Assembly (NCBI RefSeq): GCF_028830055.1 | Contig: NZ_CP101655.1 | Coordinates: 310,001 to 374,000, forward strand | Origin: Pseudomonas serboccidentalis | Lineage (GTDB): Bacteria > Pseudomonadota > Gammaproteobacteria > Pseudomonadales > Pseudomonadaceae | Direction: 5' to 3' | Length of the DNA: 64,000 nucleotides | Shown: positions 1 through 8,457 of the stretch, piece after piece | Numbering within the stretch: the first letter of the stretch is position 1 | How the letters are laid out: the number at the start of each line of letters is the position of its first letter | The notes under the pieces: generated by a model | Database searches by the model: none | Seen by the model: only the letters and a program-made list of their open reading frames with translations | Told to the model about the DNA's origin: nothing | Program-made: the position numbers and the translations under genes

Positions 1-479
1 CGCCACGACAAGGCCTCTACGATCAGGCCGCCCGCCGCCGGTGACAGGGCCGGTACCATCAGCGCCACCAACAGCACCACGCCAGTGAGGTGCGCACGCT
101 GCGCCGCCGGGAATTGCCGATACGCCAAGGCCTGACCGACCGGCAGCAACAAGCCGCCACCGAGCCCTTGCAGCAGGCGCCAGCCAATCAGGCTTTCAAT
201 CGAGCCAGACTGGGCCACCAGACCCGAAGCGATCCCGAACAGCAGCAGCGAACCGAGGATCAGCCGGCGCTCGCCCAGGCGTGCGGCCAGCCACACGCTC
301 ATCGGAATGATCAGCGTCAGCCCGAGCATGTAGGCGTTGGTGATCCACGCCAATTGCGTCACCGATGCCTGTAGTTCTCGGGCGATGTCCGGGTAGGCAA
401 TGCTGGCGGCGAACATGTTCAGCAAGTCGAGGGCGAACCCGAACAAATACACCAGCGCGACTTTCGAGCGATAGGCCAT
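1..479 (-). CDS. MFS drug efflux transporter, N-terminal part (truncated by window edge)
   Basis: About 159 residues are visible from the ATG at 479; the rest lies left of the window. The start reads MAYRSKVALVYLFGFALDLL and continues through alternating hydrophobic helices. The loop between helices 2 and 3 carries RLGERR, like the motif A loop of major facilitator proteins, and GWRLLQGLGGGLLLPVGQAL fits helix 4 of the 14-helix DHA2 (EmrB/QacA) drug:H+ antiporters. It is an inner-membrane protein that probably exports a drug or other toxic small molecule; the substrate cannot be read from sequence. It is transcribed away from the LysR gene at 589, which is the usual arrangement of a regulator and its target, with a perfect palindrome between them. 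Confidence 0.85.
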   Translation of the reverse strand, partial: MAYRSKVALVYLFGFALDLLNMFAASIAYPDIARELQASVTQLAWITNAYMLGLTLIIPMSVWLAARLGERRLILGSLLLFGIASGLVAQSGSIESLIGWRLLQGLGGGLLLPVGQALAYRQFPAAQRAHLTGVVLLVALMVPALSPAAGGLIVEALSW

Positions 480-554
480 GGCAGCTTCCCTGTGATGAGG
501 CGTGCAGGTTAGGGCGCTTGTGGCGTTAGGAAAACGCTGGTTTGCCTGCTAGTT

Positions 555-573
555 TGTCAAAATTATTTTGACA
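555..573. promoter_or_regulatory. Perfect 19-bp palindrome, likely LysR operator
   Basis: TGTCAAAAT, a single T, then ATTTTGACA: two perfect 9-bp half-sites in the 109-bp gap between the divergent MFS and LysR genes. The site ends 15 bp before the chosen LysR start, so binding would cover the regulator's own promoter or ribosome-binding region. It has the AT-rich inverted-repeat form of LysR-type boxes. The assignment to this regulator is inference from position and symmetry. Confidence 0.6.
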
Positions 574-588
574 GAGAGTGCCGTGACG

Positions 589-1470
589 ATGGTCAGCCTG
601 GACCGTTTTGACACGTTCAAAGCCGTGGTGGAGGCCGGGTCACTGACGGCCGCCGCCGATACGTTGGGCCAGACCCGGGCAGTGGTGAGTTTCAACCTCA
701 AACGGCTGGAAGAGGAACTGGGCGTCACGTTGCTCACGCGCAACACCCGACAACTGGCCCTGACCGATGCCGGCGAACGCTTTTATCGACGCTGTTTGCG
801 CACCCTCGACGAAGCGCGACTGGCGATCGAGGAAGCGCGTTCCGAGCATTCGCAACTCAAGGGCACGTTGCGCATCACCACCACCGTGGAATTTGCCCTG
901 GCCCAAGTGGTGCCGGCGCTGGAGGTGTTTCGTCAGCAACAGCCGCAATTGAACATCCACCTGTCGACGTCCTCGACCCATGCCGATCTGATCTCCGAGC
1001 GCTTTGACATGGCGATCCGCCTGGGCCGCATGCACGACTCCAATCTGCGGGCGGTGCAGTTGTCGACGTTCGAAGTGTTTGCAGTGGCGGCGCCAGGTTT
1101 GGTCGAGCGCTTCACGCCGGTGGCCACGCTGGCGACGCTGGAGTCGATGCCGACGCTGGGGCATGGGCGAGTGCCGGAAATGACGGTCACTGACCCGGCC
1201 GGCAGCGAGCACGTCTACCAGCCCAAACCGGGGACCACCGCCATCGTCGCCGACAACTCGGCGACGTTGCGTGCGTTTGCGTTGACCGGGCAAGGCGTGG
1301 CGATTTTGCCGCAATGGTTGATTCAGGATGATCTGGAGGCCGGGCGTTTGGTGCGCTTGCTGGCCGATTACCGTTTTGCCCAACAGGGGGTGTATGCGCT
1401 GTACCCGGATACCCGGCATTTGCCGCTGAAGGTGCGGGCGTTTATTGATTTCATGAAGGGGTGGGGCTGA
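589..1470 (+). CDS. LysR-family transcriptional regulator
   Basis: A 293-residue regulator, normal for the family. Residues 1-60 form the winged helix-turn-helix (SLTAAADTLGQTRAVVSFNLKR in helices 2-3, then LEEELGVTLLTR and LTDAGERFY, all classical LysR landmarks). Residues from about 85 onward form the periplasmic-binding-like effector domain (LRITTTVEFA at its start). I chose the ATG at 589; an in-frame GTG at 583 and a TTG at 568 are alternatives, but TTG 568 would lie inside the operator palindrome. It most likely controls the divergent efflux gene and itself. The effector is unknown. A REP pair follows the stop codon. Confidence 0.9.
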   Translation: MVSLDRFDTFKAVVEAGSLTAAADTLGQTRAVVSFNLKRLEEELGVTLLTRNTRQLALTDAGERFYRRCLRTLDEARLAIEEARSEHSQLKGTLRITTTVEFALAQVVPALEVFRQQQPQLNIHLSTSSTHADLISERFDMAIRLGRMHDSNLRAVQLSTFEVFAVAAPGLVERFTPVATLATLESMPTLGHGRVPEMTVTDPAGSEHVYQPKPGTTAIVADNSATLRAFALTGQGVAILPQWLIQDDLEAGRLVRLLADYRFAQQGVYALYPDTRHLPLKVRAFIDFMKGWG

Positions 1471-1495
1471 GGATCTCGAGTGATTGTTCCGGCCT

Positions 1496-1590
1496 CTTCG
1501 CGGGCAAGCCACGCTCCCACAGGTTTTTGTGTCGTTCTGGATATCTGTGTACGCCGCAAAACCTTGTGGGAGCGTGGCTTGCCCGCGATG
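1496..1590. repeat. REP pair (GCGGGCAAGCCACGCTCCCAC family)
   Basis: Two inverted arms, 1498-1524 and 1561-1588, pair over about 25 bp around a short spacer. The arm carries the CGGGCAAGCC...CTCCCAC signature of the common Pseudomonas REP family. It lies between the convergent LysR and SDR genes. It is the only copy of this family in the window. Confidence 0.85.
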
Positions 1591-1604
1591 GGGGCGCCTC
1601 GGTC

Positions 1605-2429
1605 TCAGAGCTTCCCACGCAACCCGAACCGCTTCATCAACGTCGACTCCAGCAACCCTTTGGGCAGCAGTGTCGCCAGCAACGGCAACGCCCGGCTGCC
1701 ATTCCCGATGCGAATCAACCGCGGCGGCTTGTCCTGTTGCACAGCCTTGAGCAGTTGCGCGGCAAACTCACTGGTCGGCGTCGGTTTGTCCTGCGAGGCC
1801 TTGGCCCGCGCGCGGATCCCCTCACGCAACGGAAACCACGGCGATTGCTCGTTGATCAACTGCTCCGCCTCATGCCCGGCATTCTTGGCGAAGCTCGACT
1901 GAATCGCCCCGGGCTGCACTTCCATCAGGCGAATGCCGAACGGCGCCAGTTCCATGCGCAACGCATCGCTCAGGGCATGCACGGCGGCTTTCGAGGCGCA
2001 GTAGGCGCCGGCGAATGGCGTGACCAAAACCCCAGACACACTGCCGATGTTCACCACCAGGCCCTTGGCCCGGCGCAGCACCGGGAACAGTGCGCGAGTC
2101 ACGCCGACAATCGAGAACACGTTGGTTTCGAACTGGCGCTGCATGGCCGGTACGCCGCCGTCGAGCAGCGGCCCCATGGCGCCATAACCGGCGTTGTTGA
2201 TCAGCACATCAAGGCCACCGTGTTGCTGGTTGATCCGCTCACCAAGCTGTTCCAGCGCCACGCTGTCATTGACGTCCAGCTGGATCGCCGTGAACCCGGC
2301 AGCGGCGAGGGCCGAGACGTCTTCGGCCCTGCGCGCACTGGCCCAGACCTCGTAGCCGGCGGCTTTGAACGCATCAGCGAGGGCGCGGCCTATGCCGCTG
2401 GAGCAACCGGTGATCAACGCAACGGGCAT
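1605..2429 (-). CDS. SDR-family NAD(P)-dependent oxidoreductase
   Basis: A 274-residue classical short-chain dehydrogenase. The N-terminus has the Rossmann glycine motif TGCSSGIGRAL (TGxxxGIG), followed by NNAGYG (NNAG) near residue 80, a serine in NIGSVSG, and the catalytic YCASK (YxxxK) near 145, so it should be active. I start it at the ATG at 2429 (MPVALITG) because AAGGAA lies just upstream and six extra residues would be needed for the longer frame. The substrate is not predictable. The gene runs on the minus strand about 36 bp after the small membrane-protein gene and may be co-transcribed with it. Confidence 0.9.
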   Translation of the reverse strand: MPVALITGCSSGIGRALADAFKAAGYEVWASARRAEDVSALAAAGFTAIQLDVNDSVALEQLGERINQQHGGLDVLINNAGYGAMGPLLDGGVPAMQRQFETNVFSIVGVTRALFPVLRRAKGLVVNIGSVSGVLVTPFAGAYCASKAAVHALSDALRMELAPFGIRLMEVQPGAIQSSFAKNAGHEAEQLINEQSPWFPLREGIRARAKASQDKPTPTSEFAAQLLKAVQQDKPPRLIRIGNGSRALPLLATLLPKGLLESTLMKRFGLRGKL

Positions 2430-2465
2430 GGCGCATTCCTTGTGCAAGAAAGTTAAGGGAGGGGA

Positions 2466-2930
2466 TCAGTCGGAGAAACTGCCCTGCAAACGCTCGGCGC
2501 GGAACTCCAGGGTTTGCGGACGATAACCGGGACGCAGTGGTGGCATTGGCAAGCAATCTTCCCAGTTGCCGCCGGCCTGCAATTCACCGGGGCCGCGATA
2601 GCGCGGCGCGGTGTATTGGTTGTCGGCCAGGTTGACAGTGTCACCGGGCGCGTAAGCGGCGATGCGCCAGCGCAGTTCGGTCAGCGGGACGTCGTTGCCG
2701 TTTTTCATTTTCAGTTGCAGCGGACGATCTGCCGGGCACTGTTCAGGGGCGTAGGCAATGCGCATCTCCAGACGCGCCAGTTGCTTGAGCTCGCGGTTGT
2801 CCAGCCACACCACCCAGACCGCCACCAGCCCCAAGCCAACGGCGGCAGCCACCGACACCGGTACAGCCTTGGCCGGATAGCGCAGCAACAGGACCAGCCA
2901 GGTGATGACCAGCAAAACGCCGATGAACAT
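2466..2930 (-). CDS. Small membrane protein of unknown function
   Basis: I do not recognise this 154-residue protein with certainty; relatives in pseudomonads tend to be called hypothetical or multidrug transporter without evidence. Two hydrophobic helices sit at the N-terminus (MFIGVLLVITWLVLLLRY, then VAAAVGLGLVAVWVVWL), followed by about 100 polar residues with two well-separated cysteines (AYAPEQCPADRP and NWEDCLPMPP), which could form a disulfide if the tail faces the periplasm. The ATG at 2930 has GAGG upstream; a TTG at 2939 is the only longer option. It lies just upstream of the SDR gene on the same strand. Confidence 0.7.
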   Translation of the reverse strand: MFIGVLLVITWLVLLLRYPAKAVPVSVAAAVGLGLVAVWVVWLDNRELKQLARLEMRIAYAPEQCPADRPLQLKMKNGNDVPLTELRWRIAAYAPGDTVNLADNQYTAPRYRGPGELQAGGNWEDCLPMPPLRPGYRPQTLEFRAERLQGSFSD

Positions 2931-3004
2931 GTCGCACAACCTCGCGGGGATAGAGGGGCATCCTACCTAAGCGTAGGTGAGGTTGGCGATGGGCAGGGCA
3001 AAGT

Positions 3005-3083
3005 CAAAAGATCGCAGCTTGCGGCAACTCCTACAGTTGGAATGCGTTTTCCCTGTAGGAGCTGCCGCAGGCTGCGATCTTTT
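3005..3083. repeat. REP pair (GTAGGAGCTGCCG family)
   Basis: Inverted arms 3006-3036 and 3053-3083 (AAAAGATCGCAGC ... GCTGCGATCTTTT) pair around a short spacer. It sits in the gap downstream of algA. Confidence 0.85.
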
Positions 3084-3088
3084 GCTTC

Positions 3089-3150
3089 AAAAAAAGCCCC
3101 CGCCCAACCCGCTGCGGATAGGGGACGCAGTGGGCTGGACGGGGGCTTCT
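3089..3150 (-). terminator. Rho-independent terminator of the alginate operon
   Basis: Read on the minus strand, AAGCCCCCG (3148-3140) pairs with CGGGGGCTT (3102-3094) and is followed by a run of T. It begins 13 bp after the algA stop codon, so it ends the twelve-gene alginate transcript. Confidence 0.85.
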
Positions 3151-3163
3151 TGTTACGCGGTGA

Positions 3164-4615
3164 TCACTGCGCGATGGTTTTCACCGACACGCCGCGTTCG
3201 ATCGGGGTGGAGCGACCGTAGATATCTTCGAAGCGTTCGATATCGTCCTCGCCCAGGTACGAACCCGATTGCACTTCGATGATTTCCAGCGGGATCTTGC
3301 CCGGGTTGCGCAGGCGGTGCACCGAGGCGATCGGGATGTAGGTCGACTGGTTTTCGCAGAGCAGGAACACGTTTTCATCGCAGGTCACTTCGGCGGTGCC
3401 GCTGACCACGATCCAGTGTTCGGCGCGGTGGTGGTGCATCTGCAGCGACAGGCACGCACCCGGCTTCACCGAGATGTGCTTGACCTGGAAACGCCCGCCC
3501 ATGTCCACGGAATCATACGAGCCCCACGGACGGTAGACCTCGCAGTGGTTCTGGGTTTCGCTGCGGCCCTGCTCGTTGAGGGTGGCGACCATCTGCTTGA
3601 CACCCTGGACCTTGTCCTTGTGGGCGATCATCATCGCGTCTTTGGTTTCGACCACGACGATGTTCTCCAGGCCGATCACCGACACCAGTTTGCCGTTGCC
3701 GTGGATCATGCAGTTCTTGCTGTCCTGGATCACCACGTCGCCTTTGCTGACGTTGCCGTTGGCGTCCTTCTCGTTGACTTCCCACAGCGACGACCAGCAA
3801 CCGACATCGCTCCAGCCAGCAGTCAGCGGCACCACGCAGGCGCGCTGGGTTTTTTCCATCACGGAGTAGTCGATGGAATTGTCCGGGCAGCAGGCGAAGG
3901 TGGCCTCGTCCAGCGTGACGGTGTCGGCGTCCTGCTGGCTGCGCTCAAGGGTCAGCAGGCAGGTGTCGTAGATGTCCGGATCGTGCTTTTTCAGCTCTTC
4001 GAGGAAGCGGCTGGCGCGGAACAGGAACATACCGCTGTTCCAGTAGTAGCCGCCGGATTCGACGTACTCGGTGGCGCGTTTGACGTCGGGTTTTTCGACG
4101 AAGTGCGAAACGCGGCTGACGCCTTCGGGCAGCAGCGAATCAGCGGTGGACTTGATGTAGCCGTAACCGGTTTCCGGTTTGGTCGCCGGCACGCCGAACA
4201 GCACCATTTCGCCGTTTTCAGCGGCCACAGTCGCCAGGGCGAGGGCGCGTTGCAGGGCTTTCTGGTCTTCCAGCACGTGGTCGGCCGGCAGCACCAGCAT
4301 CAACTCGTCACGACCTTCATTGACCAGCATCATCGCGGTCAGCGCCACCGCCGGCGCGGTGTTGCGGCCGAACGGTTCCATCAGGATGCGCTGGCATTCG
4401 AGGTTACGGTTGGCCAACTGCTCGTTGACGATGAAGCGGTGATCCTTGTTGCAGACCACGATCGGCGTGTCCATGCCTTCGAACACCAGGCGCTCCAGGG
4501 TTTGCTGGAACAGCGTGTGCTCACCGGTCAGGGCGAGGAATTGCTTAGGGAATTGTTTGCGCGAAAGTGGCCACAGACGCGAACCGCTACCACCTGACAA
4601 GATCACCGGAATCAT
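3164..4615 (-). CDS. algA: Mannose-6-phosphate isomerase / GDP-mannose pyrophosphorylase AlgA
   Basis: AlgA is bifunctional. It converts fructose-6-phosphate to mannose-6-phosphate and, after AlgC action, mannose-1-phosphate plus GTP to GDP-mannose, the first and third steps of alginate precursor synthesis in the cytoplasm. The 483-residue length matches the family. Residues 7-26 carry the nucleotidyltransferase signature GGSGSRLWPLSRKQFPKQ. The C-terminal cupin isomerase domain starts near 362 (RPWGSYD), with the zinc-site motif QMHHHRAEHW at 392-401. The start at 4615 has GGAG nine bases upstream and gives the typical MIPVILSGG beginning. It is the last gene of the operon and is separated from algF by a REP pair. 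Confidence 0.97.
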   Translation of the reverse strand: MIPVILSGGSGSRLWPLSRKQFPKQFLALTGEHTLFQQTLERLVFEGMDTPIVVCNKDHRFIVNEQLANRNLECQRILMEPFGRNTAPAVALTAMMLVNEGRDELMLVLPADHVLEDQKALQRALALATVAAENGEMVLFGVPATKPETGYGYIKSTADSLLPEGVSRVSHFVEKPDVKRATEYVESGGYYWNSGMFLFRASRFLEELKKHDPDIYDTCLLTLERSQQDADTVTLDEATFACCPDNSIDYSVMEKTQRACVVPLTAGWSDVGCWSSLWEVNEKDANGNVSKGDVVIQDSKNCMIHGNGKLVSVIGLENIVVVETKDAMMIAHKDKVQGVKQMVATLNEQGRSETQNHCEVYRPWGSYDSVDMGGRFQVKHISVKPGACLSLQMHHHRAEHWIVVSGTAEVTCDENVFLLCENQSTYIPIASVHRLRNPGKIPLEIIEVQSGSYLGEDDIERFEDIYGRSTPIERGVSVKTIAQ

Positions 4616-4709
4616 GTTGTTTACTCCATAAAAATCAATTGGGTTAGAGGCACGAACGTTGTGTCGTTTCACTCTTGTTTTTGTCTCGTACCGAGAGGCC
4701 ACCGCATTC

Positions 4710-4800
4710 CCCTGTAGGAGCTGCCGAAGGCTGCGATCTGTTGATCTTGATCTTTAAAAGCAAAGTCAAAAGATCGCAGCGTGCCGCAGCTCCTACAGGG
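4710..4800. repeat. REP pair between algF and algA
   Basis: CCTGTAGGAGCTGCCG begins the left arm and CAGCTCCTACAGGG ends the right arm; the arms pair over about 30 bp with one GCCGAAGG/CGTGCCGC difference. Located inside the alginate operon, where it could stabilise upstream mRNA or weaken read-through into algA. Confidence 0.85.
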
Positions 4801-4824
4801 ATCAGCGTCTCATCGGAAAAATGA

Positions 4825-5481
4825 TTAACGCGTCGACACCGGGCGTTTCACCCAGACTGGCGACAGGCTGCTGCCGGAACCCGTGACGTACAGCACGGCT
4901 GCTTCACCGCGCTCCAGGGCAACCGGTTTCACGTCGCCGACTTTCTTGTCGCCTTCGTACAGCGCCAGGCTGACTTTCACCGGGTTGATTTCACGTTCGC
5001 CACGGCCCTTGGCGGCCACGTTCGGCACCACGTCGGTCTTGCCATCGGCGGTCTTCAGGGTCAGCGGCTTGTCGCTGAGGTTCTGCACGCGCACCAGGGA
5101 TTTCTGCTTGTTCTTGAACGGCGGCTCTTCGATCAGTTGCGGCGCGCCGGACGCGTTGTTGACCAGGGTGTAGTAGTGGTCACCGGTGAGTTTGACCGGC
5201 AGGGTCTGGCTGCCGATCTTGGCGCTGTAGTCGCCGCCCGGCATGAAGCTGAAATCGCTGCTGGCCAATGGCGCAACATCGCTCAGGTTGGTGCTGCCGA
5301 CGGTGGCGCTGACTTCGGCGTTGCTGGCGTTGTAGACCCGCACGAAGGTCGAGCCTTTCGGTGCGGTCGGGCCGTACAGTGCGGCGTCACCACCGGCAAA
5401 AGCCTGTACCGACAGCACGCTGAGGCCAGCGACCAGTGCGAAGCGTTTTGCGAGACGACGAGGAGTAGTTGTGAAAGTCAT
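4825..5481 (-). CDS. algF: Alginate O-acetyltransferase component AlgF
   Basis: AlgF is a periplasmic protein needed for O-acetylation of mannuronate residues together with AlgI, AlgJ and AlgX. The 218-residue product starts with a Sec signal peptide (KRFALVAGLSVLSVQAFA, cleavage before GGDAALYG) and the family's opening YGPTAPKGSTFVRVYNAS. Two beta-sandwich-like halves follow, with no recognised catalytic motif, as expected for this family. AGAGAGG lies eight bases before the ATG. The gene follows algJ by 15 bp. Confidence 0.95.
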   Translation of the reverse strand: MTFTTTPRRLAKRFALVAGLSVLSVQAFAGGDAALYGPTAPKGSTFVRVYNASNAEVSATVGSTNLSDVAPLASSDFSFMPGGDYSAKIGSQTLPVKLTGDHYYTLVNNASGAPQLIEEPPFKNKQKSLVRVQNLSDKPLTLKTADGKTDVVPNVAAKGRGEREINPVKVSLALYEGDKKVGDVKPVALERGEAAVLYVTGSGSSLSPVWVKRPVSTR

Positions 5482-5496
5482 GGTGTTACCTCTCTT

Positions 5497-6672
5497 TCAG
5501 TTTTGCGCCCGATCGGGCGTCTCGGATTTAGTGTTGATGGCTACGTTTTGTTGGCGAGCACCGGCTTGTTTGAGCTCTGCGACCCACTGCGGGTCGGCGT
5601 CGCCGATTTCGTTGTTCACAGGCAGATATCGTTCAGGAAACTCCCAGATCAGCACCTGTGGCGGGCTGTTCTTGAAGTCATCGCTTTTCAGGTAGCTGAG
5701 CATCGGCAGGATCGGGCCATGGCCGTCTTCGGCGTAGTTCACGACGTCGCTGTGCAGCGCTTGTTTCAGCGCACCGACGAAGTTCCAGTTGGGGTTGGCG
5801 CTGTAGCTGGTGCCGATCAGCGCGACCGGCACTTCGCTGTTGGCGAACAGCGCGTCGTCACCGGCAGGCTGCTCGGCGGCGGCCACGGTGTTGCGCTTTT
5901 GCAGCGGCTCTTGCGCCGGCATCAGGTTTTCGAACAGCGGATCAAGCGGCAGAAACAGACGCAGGTCGCCCTTGTGCGTGACCTTCTCTGCCGGCGTGGT
6001 GACGAAACGCTGCGGCTCGCCGCTGAGCGGGAACTTGTCGGCGATGGTTTTCGCCAGGGTGTTGGCCGCGATCTCGGCGCCTTCAGGCGTCCAGTGGGTG
6101 TCGGTGCGCAGGAACACTTGCTGACCGTTCTGCTTGGCCTGTTGCAGCGGGCCGAGCAGGTCCGGGGCGAGGATCTTGTCCGCCGCGACACGGGCGTGGA
6201 AGTCCTGATACAGGTTTTCGTGGATGCTCGCCGGTTTCACTTCACCCAGGTGTTCCGGGTACAGGCGAACCTTGGCCGGGACGATCGCCATCACCAGTTT
6301 CACGCCTTTGGCCTTGAGGGTCTGGCGCACGCCTTCGACCAGCGCGTAGTTACCTTGCAGGTTCAGCTCTTCGTTGACGATCGGGTTGAATTCCTCGTCG
6401 CTGTACAGCCACTGATCGCGACCGAGCACCACGCCCGGACGACCTTCGTTGAACAGTTTGAAATCCAGCGCAGCCCAAAGGTTGGTGCCCAGACGCTTGA
6501 TCGGAAACTGGTCGTCGTAGTGGGTTTCCACGGCTTTGGTCCAGCGACCGTTGAGCACCGTCGCGTCGGCGTTGGTGCTGAAGCCGAAGAAGCTGCGCAC
6601 CGACCACAGACCGAGCACCAGCAGGGTCACCAGAAACAGCGCGATGTAGAAGATGCGTAATGAGCGGGTCAT
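5497..6672 (-). CDS. algJ: Alginate O-acetyltransferase AlgJ
   Basis: A 391-residue SGNH-like protein anchored by one N-terminal helix (IFYIALFLVTLLVLGLWSV) and facing the periplasm. It takes acetyl groups delivered by AlgI for alginate acetylation. The catalytic DxH of the family is present as RTDTHW (D191, H193), and the nucleophile-like serine is in GTSYS (S289), in agreement with the triad known for P. aeruginosa AlgJ. The ATG at 6672 follows GAGGGATC. It starts 10 bp after algI, so the two are probably translationally linked. AlgX in this operon has the same fold. Confidence 0.95.
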   Translation of the reverse strand: MTRSLRIFYIALFLVTLLVLGLWSVRSFFGFSTNADATVLNGRWTKAVETHYDDQFPIKRLGTNLWAALDFKLFNEGRPGVVLGRDQWLYSDEEFNPIVNEELNLQGNYALVEGVRQTLKAKGVKLVMAIVPAKVRLYPEHLGEVKPASIHENLYQDFHARVAADKILAPDLLGPLQQAKQNGQQVFLRTDTHWTPEGAEIAANTLAKTIADKFPLSGEPQRFVTTPAEKVTHKGDLRLFLPLDPLFENLMPAQEPLQKRNTVAAAEQPAGDDALFANSEVPVALIGTSYSANPNWNFVGALKQALHSDVVNYAEDGHGPILPMLSYLKSDDFKNSPPQVLIWEFPERYLPVNNEIGDADPQWVAELKQAGARQQNVAINTKSETPDRAQN

Positions 6673-6682
6673 GTCAGATCCC

Positions 6683-8248
6683 TCAGAACTGGAAGTAAAG
6701 GAACGGCGAGAAGCTTTGCGCCGAGAGCTTGAGAATCGAGGCGATGAACAGCAGCAGGATCAAGCCGCGCATCACATAGCGCGACCAGTCCGCGGTCCAG
6801 TAGGCCGGTTGCACCTGGGCTTCGACGCCGACGGTGTAGCCAGGCTCATGGATGTTCGCCGGGTTTTCGCCGGGGGCGGCTTTGATCATTCCCGGGGTCG
6901 AAGTGGCAGGGCCGTCGGCCTCGACGTTGACTTCAGGTTTGGTCTTGACCGGCGGCTGATTGGTGTACAGGTCACGCAGGCCGAAGAACGCCAGCGTTGC
7001 GTACGCCACCACCAGCGTTGCCACTTGCAGACCGGTGAGGCTGGCGCGGTTGAGTTCCGACAGCGACCAGTCGCCGAAGCTGAACATCGCGCCGTACATG
7101 CGCCCGGCAACGTGCAGGTTTTCGGCGCGGAAGATCACCCAGCCCATCACCACCAGCAGGAAGGTCAGTGCCCAGCGGATCGGATTGAGGCTGCGCGGCG
7201 AGGTGTTGATGCCGAGCATTTTCTCGATCGCCAGCCACATGCCGTGCCAGGCACCCCAGACGATGTAGGTGATGTTCGCGCCGTGCCACAGACCACCCAG
7301 GAGCATGGTCAGGAACAGGTTGCGATAGGTCATCAGTGTGCCTTTGCGGTTACCGCCGAGGGTGATGTACAGGTAGTCACGCAGCCAGGTCGACAGGCTG
7401 ATGTGCCAGCGGCGCCAGAACTCGGTGATCGACTGGCTGATGTACGGCTGCTTGAAGTTTTCCATGAAGCGGAAACCCATCATCAAGCCCAGGCCGATGG
7501 CCATGTCGCTGTAACCGGAGAAGTCGAAATACAGTTGCGCGGTGTACGCCAGCGCACCCAGCCAGGCATCACCGGTGGTCGGGTTTTGCAGGGCGAAGCA
7601 GTGGTCGGCAACTACCGCCAGGGTGTCGGCGATGAACACCTTCTTGATGAAACCCTGCATGAACCGCGTGCAGCCTTCGGAGAACTTGTCGAGGGTGTGG
7701 GTGCGGTTGTTGAACTGGTCGGCGAGGTCGCGGAAACGCAGGACCGGGCCGGCAATCAGGTGCGGGAAGATCGCCACGAACGCCGCGAAGTCGATCAGGT
7801 TGCGCGTGGCCGGGGTGTCGCCGCGGTACACGTCGATGATGTAGCTGATCGACTCGAAGATGTAGAACGAGATGCCGATCGGCAACAGCACGTGGGTCAG
7901 GATGAACGGCTCCAGACCGAACGAGGTCATGATCGCGTTGATGCTGTCCACGCCGAAGTTGGCGTACTTGAAGTAGCCGAGGATGCACAGGTCGACCGCC
8001 ACGCCGAGCAGCAGCCAGCGCTGCGCCGGTTTGGTCCTGACGCCAGCGGCACCGACTTTGAGGCCGATCCAGTAGTTCCACAGCGTCACCGCTGCGAACA
8101 GCGCGAGGAAGTCCACTCGCCACCACGCGTAGAACACGTAGCTGGCGATCAGCAGCAACAGGTTGCGATAGCGTTGCCCGCTCAGGTAGTACAAGCCGAG
8201 AAAGATCGGCAAGAACAGAAACAGGAACACGTTGGATGAAAATACCAT
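6683..8248 (-). CDS. algI: MBOAT O-acyltransferase AlgI
   Basis: A polytopic inner-membrane acyltransferase that moves acetyl groups across the membrane for alginate acetylation. The 521-residue protein has many hydrophobic helices and the MBOAT core (FPHLIAGPVLRF; FDFSGYSDMAIGLGLMMGF; SITEFWRRWHISLSTWLRDY). The essential histidine of the family is H322 in GLWHGANITY, the same position as in P. aeruginosa AlgI. I start at the ATG at 8248 (MVFSSNVFLF), which has GGAGAG upstream, rather than 13 codons earlier. A REP pair separates it from algL. Confidence 0.96.
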   Translation of the reverse strand: MVFSSNVFLFLFLPIFLGLYYLSGQRYRNLLLLIASYVFYAWWRVDFLALFAAVTLWNYWIGLKVGAAGVRTKPAQRWLLLGVAVDLCILGYFKYANFGVDSINAIMTSFGLEPFILTHVLLPIGISFYIFESISYIIDVYRGDTPATRNLIDFAAFVAIFPHLIAGPVLRFRDLADQFNNRTHTLDKFSEGCTRFMQGFIKKVFIADTLAVVADHCFALQNPTTGDAWLGALAYTAQLYFDFSGYSDMAIGLGLMMGFRFMENFKQPYISQSITEFWRRWHISLSTWLRDYLYITLGGNRKGTLMTYRNLFLTMLLGGLWHGANITYIVWGAWHGMWLAIEKMLGINTSPRSLNPIRWALTFLLVVMGWVIFRAENLHVAGRMYGAMFSFGDWSLSELNRASLTGLQVATLVVAYATLAFFGLRDLYTNQPPVKTKPEVNVEADGPATSTPGMIKAAPGENPANIHEPGYTVGVEAQVQPAYWTADWSRYVMRGLILLLFIASILKLSAQSFSPFLYFQF

Positions 8249-8354
8249 CCCGATCTCTCCATGTTTGAACCAACAGTCAAGGGCCAAAGCCCCCCCAAAC
8301 CCCCCACGTAGAACCGGAGGGCCAACTCACAAATCTAAAACCTGACACCGGCCC

Positions 8355-8441
8355 CCTGTAGGAGCTGCCGAAGGCTGCGATCTTTTGATCTTGATCTTTG
8401 AAGGCAAGATCAAAAGATCGCAGCCTTCGGCAGCTCCTACA
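8355..8441. repeat. REP pair between algL and algI
   Basis: Almost perfectly complementary arms (CTGTAGGAGCTGCCGAAGG ... CCTTCGGCAGCTCCTAC) with the GATCTTTTGATC core. The right arm ends 17 bp from the algL stop codon, so the algL transcript ends in a very stable hairpin inside the operon. Confidence 0.88.
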
Positions 8442-8457
8442 TTGGGATGTGTGCGGC

